Below are positions 47,901-59,600 of a DNA stretch of 64,000 nucleotides, piece after piece. This stretch comes from Ananas comosus. Its lineage: Eukaryota > Streptophyta > Magnoliopsida > Poales > Bromeliaceae. Under the pieces are notes generated by a model that saw only the letters and a list, made by a program, of their open reading frames with translations, searched no databases and was not told the origin of the DNA. The stretch is taken from positions 10,244,665 to 10,308,664 of the forward strand of contig NC_033636.1 of NCBI RefSeq assembly GCF_001540865.1, read 5' to 3'. A program made the position numbers and the translations under genes. The first letter of the stretch is position 1. Each line of letters begins with the position of its first letter.

Positions 47901-49487
47901 CCTGAATCTGCATCGGCAACGCGGGGTTGGTTACGGGGAAGGCGATCTTGCAGAGGAGCTTGAGCATTTCCTCGAACACGTTGTGGCGGATCGGGTCGCA
48001 GTCGTAGTTAACGTACGTCTCAATGGCGAACGTTGGCTGGCGCAAGAAGCTGATGGCCCCTTCAATCGCCACTTCCTGAAGCTGAATTCCACCGATTCCT
48101 GCTGCGATTCGCAGGAGCGCATACGTAAAGAATGCTTCGAGCTGGAGCCTCAGAGACCTGCAACAAGAGTAATAGTCCCGGCTATTTTTAGCTAGTTTCT
48201 TCTTCCTTATTTCGTCGTTGAGTTAAGAAATGGACGAAGGGAATGCGTAGTATTACCTACCGGCGCAAGAAATGGTAGAGATTCAGGACTGTGCTGCAGA
48301 TCATCGATAGGACGAGCGGGCTCGAGCGCGTCGCATAGTGGATTAGATGGTGGAAGAGATCGTCTTGGATCATCCTAAGAAGCTTCGGGTGCTTCCCAAT
48401 CGCTTCGCCCCCTAGTTCCACCGCCGAGTTGATCAGCACGAGCGCAAAAAGTTGGACGTCCTCGTCGGAGCTGATCGACGGCGACCCGTAACCCTCGATA
48501 AAATCGACCATCTCGCCCACATTGAGCAGCGAGCATAGGAAGTGGAAGATGTCCACCATGCACCGAGCCCCGTATCCGACGGGTGGCCCGTCATCGTCCT
48601 CTAGGTCGGAGCCCAGGTCGCCGCTCTCTGCAGCCCTGACCTCTGGGAGACGGGCGAAGACGGCTTGCACGAGGTCGTGCATGGTATGGCGGGCGCTCCG
48701 TTGGAGGAGGTCGGTGCGGTGGGCCGATTGTTGGACGACCTGGAAGTCGAGGGCGGCTTTTTCAGAAACGACATGATAACACAATCCGCAACGAAATTCG
48801 AAACCAACATGTCGGAACATTTAAGGTTAAATCACTGAATTTTGATGCGATCTCGATTGAGCCTGACAAGTCGAGTTTTGCCGGCGCTACCTGAAAGCAG
48901 GCATTGATGACGGTGCAGACAGCGTGGTCAGTGAGGAGGACAGAGGCGCGGGCACGGAGGACGATGGAGAGGAGCTGGAGAACGCGCGTGAGGACGGCAT
49001 CCTCGGAGATAGGGTCGGTGCGCTCGAGGCGGCAGTTCGTAATGGCGGAGACGATAGAGTGTATAGCATCGCGGGCGCCCGGGGTGCGCTCGTCGAAGAC
49101 GTCGAGGCGGAGGATCTTGAGCACGGCGGAGAGGGCGACACCGGTGGCGGCGGCGGGGACGTCGTCGCTCTGGATGACGTCGAGGAAGGGGGAGAGGTAG
49201 ACGGAGGGGTCGGTGAAGCGCCAGGCGGAGTGGCGGGGGTGGAAGATGAGGGAGCGGAGGGACTTGAGGGAGTTGACGAGGTGCGAGGAGGCGGTGGAGA
49301 AGGCAGTGGGGTCGTCGGCGATAGGGTCGGACGGGGAGGGGCGGCGGATTACGGCGAGGATGGAGCCGACTTCGGTGTTGAGCATGCAGGAGATGCCAAG
49401 CTCCTTGAGGCGGGGGTCTCGGCGGCGCGCGGCGCCACCGTCGGTCTTGGTCTCGTCGTCGGAGAGGCTCTCGTGGGCTTTGGCCAT
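44974..49487 (-). CDS. GNL2: GNOM-LIKE2-type ARF guanine-nucleotide exchange factor
   Basis: Exons 49487-48891, 48739-48261 and 48157-44974 give 1419 residues. The N-terminal DCB domain starts KELGISCMLNTEVGSILAVI and the HUS region includes VNYDCDPIRHNVFEE. The Sec7 domain lies at about 503-690, with the glutamate finger in FRLPGESQKIQR (about E603) and YSLIMLNTDQHN. C-terminal HDS domains end ITNIQIQWIAPSVKEELFPE. Sec7 catalyses GDP-GTP exchange on ARF to start vesicle budding. The short linker after DCB and the overall wording fit GNL2, a GEF needed for pollen germination in Arabidopsis, better than GNOM or GNL1. A lineage-specific Ala-rich run from a GCC-rich repeat lies near 45430-45510. 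Very GC-rich codons. The 5' leader carries GA repeats. Confidence 0.9.
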
Positions 49488-49507
49488 TGTTGGTGGATGC
49501 TCATTTC

Positions 49508-49525
49508 AGAGAGAGAGAGAGAGAT

Positions 49526-49566
<41 letters not shown>
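49508..49566 (+). repeat. (GA)n microsatellite in the GNL2 leader
   Basis: Two GA runs separated by TTTCA lie 20-80 bases upstream of the ATG at 49487; on the coding strand they read (CT)n. They probably lie in the 5' leader or core promoter. Confidence 0.9.
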
Positions 49567-49569
<3 letters not shown>

Positions 49570-49579
49570 GGGAGGTTGT

Positions 49580-50600
49580 GTGATGGGCTCAAAAAATGGT
49601 TAGTGGGCGCGTGCGAAACGGTTGGATACGGACAAAGTTGGGGAATGGAATAACAAAAGAACGGTGGGTCAATTCACCGGAGTTGTAGGAAGAATGTATG
49701 GTTCATACTCGCGTTTCGTCTTTTTTCTCTTTAAATTAATTTTAGAAGCAAGTGACTATATCGTTAGTTATTAATTTTATTGATTAAATGCCTAAATAAA
49801 TATTTTTATTTTATATTCTAATTTATTATATTCAATATTCTTATTTATGTAAGATAAAAGTATGAAATTTTACGGCGACCTTTTATTTTTATAAACTATA
49901 CTAACGTTTAAATATATTTTTTTAATTTTTTCACTAACTCGTTAATTTATTAAACAATAATTTTTTAGTTACTAAAATTATTATTTATTCAAACAAGTTC
50001 AAATAACATGGGTGACCTGAAAAGTGCAGCGCAGGGCAGCATAAACAATAATTGTTCAGAGTTTTTAGGTTAGAGAGAGAAACGGTGAGAGGCAAATCTT
50101 CGTTAAGCAGCAACAATCATCAGAGAAATCGAAGCAAACAATTTTGAGTACACCCCACAAAGGTGGTTTGATTACACTGCTGGGAACATATTTCTCTAAT
50201 AAGCTAATATAAGATCTGCACCATCTTCCTCTACCTTTTCACCATACTATCATTCATAAGTGAGTGCATCGTTTGGACCGAGAAATCGAAAACTCATTGA
50301 GGAGCATAAATAAACATGTATTCATGAAATTAAAAAAAAAAATCTATAAACTGGAAATACAGCGATAAGAGCATGAAGTATACACCGAGGACCACAGTTG
50401 CAAGAAAACCCAGTGGGACACTAACAATTGTTCCAACACAAGGTAGAAGAATCGGCCATTTTATTGTATTACAAACAGGATTAATACACCAAACACGCTA
50501 CATTGCAAAATTTTCATGAGTATACTAACATACGGTGAAGTTCACTCTTTACATTTAGCTCGGATTTCCTCCTCTTTATTCTTTACATGATTCACAAAGT
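49580..50600. other. short spacer between GNL2 and the ZFYVE26-like gene
   Basis: The first part is the GNL2 promoter. The part near 50601 should be the 3' untranslated region of the next gene, which is on the same strand. No further feature was recognised. Confidence 0.55.
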
Positions 50601-53600
50601 CTACATGTATTGCGCCAACCACTGCTTGCACATATCCAGCACTGGCAACGCGTTTGCGTGCAGCGCCTGCGACATCATGAGAAAAGCAACAGAAATTAGT
50701 AAATTTCTTTACCAGTTGATTTATTTCATGTTGTTGCATATATCTACCCTCGTTAATAGCAAATAACCAACAGTTTCATGTATAACCCCCCCTCTGAAGC
50801 ATAGTTTCGTACAAAACTGAAACTCTTAAAAGGACTTTCGAATATTACAATTTTGAGTATACATAAAATTCATGTTTTGAACGGGTAATTATCTAAACAG
50901 ATGATATTGCAGGGATATAGCTGAAAAGGTCCCTCGAAGCATGGTACATTGTGCTTCATATATAGTTTCAAGTTTCAAGTACTTCTTCCTTTTTACATGA
51001 CTGGCCTTTTAAGTAATATATTTATTGAGATATATTATATTAGTAATAAAAGTTGTATATCAATTAAAGCCATAATAGAACTGGACAAGGAAGAGCGCAG
51101 ATAGGAAGTATATGACCACACATTGGTACCATGAACATAGGTGTCATAGAATGCACAACCTGATGGGCGACGTATTGAACATCGGCCACACTCCCACTTC
51201 GGGATGCTATCTGAAAGGCACTTTTTAAACGCCCACAGACCACGCAGGCCAAAACTTTCCTATAGAGGTGGAGAGAGAAAAAGTAGTTTAACTGAGATAA
51301 CAGTTTAAAATGGGTGCCTTTAGAAAATTGTAAAGCATGCAGGTAAAATTGATACCTGTGATTGCTGATTAACATGTCTATGAGACGGTCTGGTCGTTCT
51401 TTGTGTTTATTAGCATAAACATTGATTGCGGCACCGAGGACCTATGCACATTACAAATACCAAAAGAATTAGAAAAATCAGCAAATTCTGAAACAAGTTT
51501 CTAGCTGGTAAGAAGATAATCGTATATTATTGTTGGCTATCACTAGGGTCTATTTTGGGATTGTGGTGTCTAGAAGCACCGGCTTTTATGCTTTTGAAAG
51601 TCCAAAAAAAAATCCGAAGTGCTTTCAGTTTTTCCTCCATGCTATAAAATTGTGGCCGGAACCACCATTGGAGAAGCAAGCGGTTACATGCTCCTCCGGT
51701 GACAATTCCAACCGCAATTTTATAGCATTGGAGGAACTGCAGTTTTATAGCATCGGAGGGGGAAATATTAAAAGCACTTTTAAATTTTTCGGACATTTCA
51801 AAGTATAAAAGTGGGTGTCTTGGACAAGGGAATTTCAAACTAGGCCTAAGGTAGAAAGACAAATTCTTTACAATTTTGAGTCGGCAACAAAATCAAGAAA
51901 CAAATTCCCACTTAGGATGATCATTACAAACATGTTTAGTTACATTTTTCAAAGTAAACTTATCATTGTCTAACAATCTATAGAACAAGAGAAGAAAGAT
52001 GCTCCCCTATAGTCCATTCATTCCCATGATGATGAGACAATTAACTTTCCATCCTCCAATAGTAACTCATACTGCTGAGTTTTTCTAAATGGTTAATCAA
52101 TATGCGTTGTGATATTTTTCTTTTCACAATAGTGAATTTTCATCGGCTAAATTATAGAAAACCCCTCTGTAACTACCCGTTTTTTCACTTTTCGTCTCTA
52201 ACTTTCAAAAATCTACATTTTGCTCCCTTAAAATTTTAAGTTGTTACATTTAGCCCCCCCTCTGTCAGGGTTCCATCACTATTCCGTTTATTTTTTGTAA
52301 TGTATACTGAAAATGCCCTTCAAAATGACAGAAATATATTAAAAAATTATTTTTTTCTTATAGAAAAAGTAAGGGCAATTTGGTCATTTTGCCCTCTTCA
52401 TTAACACCGTACCCCCTTGAAAACATTTCTGAAATTTTAAGAGGGCAAAATGTGAGTTTTTGAAAGTCAAAGACGAAAAGCGAAAAAGCTGGTATTTATA
52501 GGGGAGTTTTCTGTTATTTAGCCATTTTCATCAGCATTTTGCCACCATTTGGATTGTGTGACAATAATTAGTAAATAAAATGGTTGAATATTGGACTTTC
52601 TAAAAGATAAAATGCGAATCTTTTGATGCTTCCATGTCCGCAGAAGTTGAACTGGTCATGGAATTATTATACTACTAAAAATTAATACGTATGAAAGAGT
52701 AACTAATGGAAATGAACAGACATATGACTGACGGGAAGCAAACAGAAATACAAGTATCTTGGAATTTTTTTTATTAATAATCCTATCGATTTTTATAATT
52801 ATAAAAATAAATTTTTTAAAAAAATAATTATAAAAATAGATCTCTAAATGCGGTGAATGATTCACCGCATTCATTACTTCTCATTAGGAGTAAAAAAAGA
52901 ATAAAAGCGGTGAACAATTCACCGCTTTTACCATCGTAAAAATATAAAAAGAAATGAGAAGAAGAAAGAAAACGGTGAATGGTTCACCGCTTTTAAAAGC
53001 GGTGAACCATTCACCGCTTTTATAAGACCATATTTATAAATAAAAATTTAACAGGTCTATTTTTAGAATGAAATTTTAGGAGAAGACTATTGCACTAAAA
53101 AACCCGTATTTTGCAATTTACCACTAACTTGGGATCAAGGTTTTAAGTGCCCGTCGGCACGGGCCGTATCCACCGTGCCGTGCCGTGCCGTGCCAACAAG
53201 ATACCGGCACGATACAGACTCCGTGCCGATGGCACAGCTCAAAGCCCTCTATTTTTTAAATTAGTAAGTAATTTTCTCAATAAAGTTCAAAAGATGTGAT
53301 AAAAAGACATAATAAATAGTTAGAATATTTTGTTACTAAAGAAAATAAATATTTCATGCTATTATGTGTCGGCACACAAAATTTTTTTTGACCGGCAAGC
53401 ATTGGCATGGGTCGGCACGCACCATGCCGTACTGTGCCGGCAAGTTTCCGGCACGATCCCGTGCCACGACACTTAAATCCTTGCTTGGGATTTGCAATTA
53501 ATTTAGGAGCAAAAAGAAAAGGAAAAATGATTGACAATTGCATTCTTTACCTGATCCCAGTCGTCAGGTTCTGTCGTTCCTTTTATGTTCTTCAAAAACT

Positions 53601-56600
53601 CTGTTAGCTGGCCACCTTTTTTCCTTTCTGCTAAGGATGCTGCTATGCCAGCATAGATATCAACAGCTAAACAACAAAAAAAAAGAACGAAAATATGGTT
53701 CTGATTAATAACGTTACAAGTGAGTTTTCTAGATAGAGAAAAATTTAACAAATAGAGAAACACTGCAGATTTGCTTATTAAGGTGGTAAACGTAAATTAC
53801 CTGGAAGGTTGAAGTCACATATCACCTGGAAAGCCAAGTCAAAATGCTTCTCAGCTAGCGTTTCAGCAACCACACACCTCCTCCTGCAAAGCAGTTGACA
53901 ACATAAGTTTGCATACTGACTTTACAGGTTACTGCTAAAAACAATTGCAATACTTGGATAGTCTCACTAGGAGCCCATCCAGAGAAAAAATATTCATCAT
54001 ATATTCAACAAATTTTCGGAAAATTTAGTACATGTAAATATGTAATATGAAGCATGGGCACTGAAGGATCAATTGAAGATTTTACATTGCTTGTGGGGGG
54101 GGCGAAAAATTCCTCTCCTACAACATGGTAAGCAGGTCATGCACTTCTGCTGAGTAATCTAGTGAAACAGTCAAGAATTCGCCAAAAGTACCTCCTTTCT
54201 TTTTTTTTTCTTTTTTTTTCCTTTCAAGGAAAATGAAAAGAAAAAAGATTATGCCTATGCAAACGTACTTTAAACTTCCTGTATACATATGGATGGCGAG
54301 TTCAAGAAGATTGGACCCCTGTGGTGCAGATTTTGGCCAAAAAACAAGCTGCTTCAGCTGAAGTAATCAATTGGTTGTTAAGAGTTGTGCTGTTTGCCAT
54401 AGTAGTTGATAGTCTTTCAAAAGATAGAAGTTGCATTTCAAGGACTACAGCATAAAGGAAGATGTACAAGCAAGATCCAAATAAATAACAAAAGGCAAAA
54501 ACAAAAACTGCTATTGATAATTAATTAAAATGAGTAATTGGACTTGCAATTTGCAATAATAGTAAAAATTGATTAAAGACAGAAATATGAGTTTGGCAAT
54601 TTTTTCTTTCTTGTTCAAGGACATTAAAAAAACAAAAGCCAGAACAGTAGAGAACAAAATGATACAAACCTGAATGTCTCAGGGTCACTTGGATTTCCAA
54701 AAAGGGAGGTCTTCCACTGAGGGCCATCTGCACTATTGAGAGATTTAACTATATCCACCTACATGGTTTCAAGTGGTTTAGAAAGGGTGAATGATTCTTA
54801 TAGAATAGAAAAGAATTACATATGAACGATGGACCAGCATTGGCCCTACAAATGTGCTAAACTGACAGGTCAATACATAATTGACAAAGGTTGAATCCCT
54901 GGATTCATAAGGTATCAGATTATTTGCTTTTACGAGTGCCAATTAGGCACTATAGTGCCAATCATGCGGTGAATAAAATTTTGTGAGTGCACAAGAAATT
55001 TATTTTTGTTCTTAATCAAGAAATGAGATATATTTAGAAGCCAAGTTACTGTGCTCTATTGATCTTCGGAAATTCTCACCTGATAGGACACCCGAGCCAA
55101 GAATTTTACTATCATTTCTTTAGTCAACTTTTCTGAGGCACTCTTTCCACGAACTGTCTTTGATACCAATTTAGTGGCTTCAACTGCTCTATCACGTGCT
55201 GATAAGGCTTCTTCAAAATGCACCTATACTTACCAAAAAGATATTAGCACGAGGAAAGATTCGAAAAGTATGCACAATTGCCAGATAATACGACAATAGT
55301 AGAATTTCATTCCACTACACAGAAACCCACATGAGAAAGGACAATACTATCATCACAGACTCACACCACGTCTTATCACTGAGGGCATGTTTGGTTCATG
55401 ATTGGAATAGGAATGGGAAATGGAATTGGATTGCTTTGGAATGGGAAATGGAATGACGAATCACCCAAAAATGTTTGGTTCATTATTGGAATGGAAATCG
55501 GAATGAAAATTTAAAATTTTTGAGAGAGGGTTTTGATTAAGAGAAAGGAAAGTGATGAAGGGAGAGGAGGTAGGTGTTGATGAAAGAGGATTTTGAATAG
55601 TTTACTTTGGAATGAGCCAATCCGGGATTCAAAGCCGGATTGGATCATAAATGGATTTAGCCATTCCCATTCCGGAGTGGAATGGAAATCGGAATCCGAT
55701 TCCTATAAAACAAATGGCAACTATCGGAATCAATGAATTCCATTCCGATTCCATAGTCTAAAATAGGTGAACCAAACATGCCTTTAATATAGAGGAACAG
55801 CATTTTGAAAATAAATTATCAGTTCAAAGCAACAGATTTCCACTACACTCCATGTTAACTAAAACTATAGGAAAATAATGAAATGAATGAGGTAGCAGCA
55901 GACGCAAAATAACAATTTCAAAACTCCTGATGATGTATAAAATGCAATATATTGCTAATTGCTGAAGTGTTTAATAGCCTATCAATTATCTAATTCATGA
56001 ATGCATGCGTAAGAAACTACAAATCCCAAATGTTAAGGAAATGCTCATGACTACCATTTTGTGAAGTACATGAACATAATTATGACAATTCAATAATAAA
56101 AAATCAGCACTGGGCCTCACCAAATGAAAGGTAATACAAATGTTTAGCATTCGACAGAGTAAATACATACCTTGGCATGTCCCAAATGCTTTAGAGCTTC
56201 CTCTTGTGACATTGAATTCATGAATAATTGGAGACAACAAAGACCAGCAGCTACATGGTCTCCCTTGATAACCTGAACCAGCCTATTTTGGTTAGAGGCA
56301 TTGGTCATTTATGCTATGACAGAAAAATATGTCAAAGTTGAAAGCAAAAGGGAAAGGACAAAATAAGACAAAGATTATAGTAGTAGTTTTCCAAATACTT
56401 GTTCCTTTTTTTTTGGGTTCAGCATAATAAGAAGCAACTTAAAGTAGTTTATTCAAGAAATGTCATTTAGTGAACTAACATCAAAAAGAACATTTTGAGA
56501 GGAAGAGTTGCAACAGATTACAGTTACTGAACCAATATAGTTTCTTGACTTCCTCCTAATCCTCGCTTGTTTATAAACTAAGCTTAATTGGTATAATATA

Positions 56601-59600
56601 AGCTCTGTTTCCATCCAATCGTCAGACATAAGCCCTCCACTAAACAGAAGTTTGAAGGAACAAAAGCTCATGATTAAGACCTGGGCATCTTATATATAGT
56701 TCTCTATAATTTTTCTTTGTTTTCGGGAAGTTAACTCACAAAAATAGTCAAAACTTGAAAGTATTCAAAACAAAACCTACATTGAGATGCTCCAGAACCA
56801 TCAAAAACCTCATGGCATCTGTGGACGTGAAAGGTCGGGGCACGTAGATATTAGACAAATGTGGCATGTAGATATAAGACTAATCAAAACAAAACCTACA
56901 TTGAGATGCTACAGAACCATCAAAAACCTCATGTCATCTGTGGGTGTAATAGGATGTGGCATGCAGATACAAGACAAATGAAGTTTCCAGCTATTATCCT
57001 TCAAGGACACTTAATTTCATATCATAAGCAAACAATATGACAAAAAATTTCTTTATGACTTGAGGTGAATTTGGCAAAATGTTCCATGAGCAGAGGGAGA
57101 AAAGTTAGATTCAAATCTGAACAATAAGATGCAAAAAAGAAATAGGCAAGGTCCTGATAGAAAACTCATACCAAAAACTTGTAGAGGTAATTAAAATGGC
57201 GATGTGTTTCACAATAGTTGCATATACGGGCAAGGGCAGTATTTATGTACTGGATTGCATCTTGAGACAAAGATGACTGGTCTATTGATGATATTGTGCT
57301 CTCTAAAACAGCCATAGCCCCATAACTGACACATAGATCACACAAATCATCAATGGTCCCATAATCAGTAGCCAAAGGATCGGCTCGTTGCGTTGGAGGT
57401 GTTGTTCCTTGTGAAGATGACTGAGGGAATGAAAAGAATAGGGAACAAGCATCATCATAGTGACCATGTCTGAACATGAAAGCTAGCATTTGCGGACGAG
57501 CATACTGCAGTAAATACACATGGAAGGTTTTAGACATTGATGAATAGATTTTAACAAAACAAATCGAGCACAAAATTTGAGCATAAGAAAGTCTAGAAAA
57601 GCAATGCGAGCCTTAAGGCTCTACAAATTACGATATCACAGTAAGCATTACTAACATGAGATCCAAGACAAGTACTGCTTCTTGTCATTCTTGGTTCTCA
57701 TGTTAGAAAAGCACTCTTTGGCATGGACTGTACAACTTGCGCATCGCAACAAGCAGTACGTTAGAAAATTATACTTAGAACAGACTTTTCCAATAGTAAA
57801 GACGATCAACATAATTATCAAGTATAACAAACGTTAGAGAAGCAGAATATGATCAGGACTGCAAAAGAACTGTAAGCTATAAGTACTTCAGAGAACTACT
57901 GTTGAAATTTTCTACAATTTAAGCTCATTATTGTCCTCCAAAAATAAGCTTTTTCAGAAACAAGTTTAACATAGATAGTTTTATTTAAGCTTACAGTTTA
58001 ACATAGATAGTTTTATTTGAGCTTACTGCTGTAAACTGAAACAAATTCCAAAATCACTTTTACTTTTTTGTTTTTACGACCCAATTTTAAGTCTCAAAAC
58101 AAATTGGTCATGCATCTTACTTCTTGTAAGTAGTAAATGCATTCAGCATATCGAACATTGTCAAGGTTGCTGCGAGGGCCATCTTCAAATTCAGAGCTCG
58201 ATGATAAGGAATGACCTTCTGAGGCATCTCGAGATTGCCTGGATCGCTCAGAACGTGGAAATGTAGATGGCATGTATAAAATATTAAGGTATGCATCTGC
58301 AGATAGAGAATCATCCAAGATTGTTGATGCACTTTTTGCAAAGTGCTCGTACCTGCAATATCATTCATCAATTATACTCTCCAATATGACAGCTACATAG
58401 CATAATCAAATGATAAAAATTTCTCATAATTTAGAAAATACATAATGTAAAATCATCATAAGGAAAGGGGTACAGAAACAGTGGACTCACATGGAACGTG
58501 CAGATAAAACATCAACAGGAGGACCTCCTTCAACTGTATTAATGATTTCAAGAATAACAGGAGAAACATCACCTTTATATAACTGCAGGGCTTGCCTGAG
58601 ACAACAATGGCAGCGTCACATGTCATTTTCAAAAGAATAATTACAGATTTTTTTTTCAAAATTCCTATACGCTTAAGTGCAGAATACAAGATTATAACCA
58701 ACCAAAACAGGAATTGACTCTGTCGTGTCAAACCCGTCAGAAACCCTAAAGTTCGTACTTCATAGTATGCAAACACAAAAAATACTTGATAAAAAATACA
58801 ATAATGGAGAGGACTCTGTCACGTAAAACCCGCCAGAAACCCTAAAGTTCATACTTCATAGTATGCAAACACTAAAAATACTTGATAAAAAAATAGAAGA
58901 AGAATGCAGAGAACACAAGTGATTTACGTGTTTTGGCTTTTGAAGCCAACATCCACAGGCCAAGACAAGCAAAGATTACATGCCTCATATTGTAATTTTT
59001 GGATGGCATTTTAACTGTCTATAAAAAGACTTTAACAGACTTACATCCACCAGGTTTTCCAACTGGTATAGTTTCGGTTTTTGGTTTCCAAAGCCATTGG
59101 AATTCGGTATCAGTAACAACTAAAGTTTTGGTCATTGATTTCTGATTGAAGTTTTCACAATACCAGAACCTATCGTGACCCAAGTTTAATTTATATGGCT
59201 TCTGCTATTCTTATTTGTTGTTTATATCCTTTCTCTAACAATGGCCAAAATGAGTCTATACCTTACTCTGACCATCAAACAGTGAAAACATGCCATAAGT
59301 CTTTCCAAACAATAGAAACTCTGATAGTGTTAATTTGAGGAAGTAATGTATAACAACCTTTAGAAGAGTCTGGCTAGCCATCGTACTCATAAGTCATTTT
59401 CGATGATAGGGTTTTCAAATCGACGATTCATACCATTAAATATTATCTAGAGCATTTGAAACTTCTAGAAATCAAATTTTATAGTTTTTCGATATCATAT
59501 ACGATCAAAAGATCTCAAAATTGACAATTTTAACGGCCGATATGGGATACATGCTAGTTTAACAGTGTAAAAGAATAGAAATCGGTTGAATTTTTCATAT

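Noticed and set aside
48924..49583. 219-residue open frame antisense to GNL2 exon 1
   Set aside because: Repetitive Gly/Glu/Val sequence ending in the GA microsatellite. No family resemblance.
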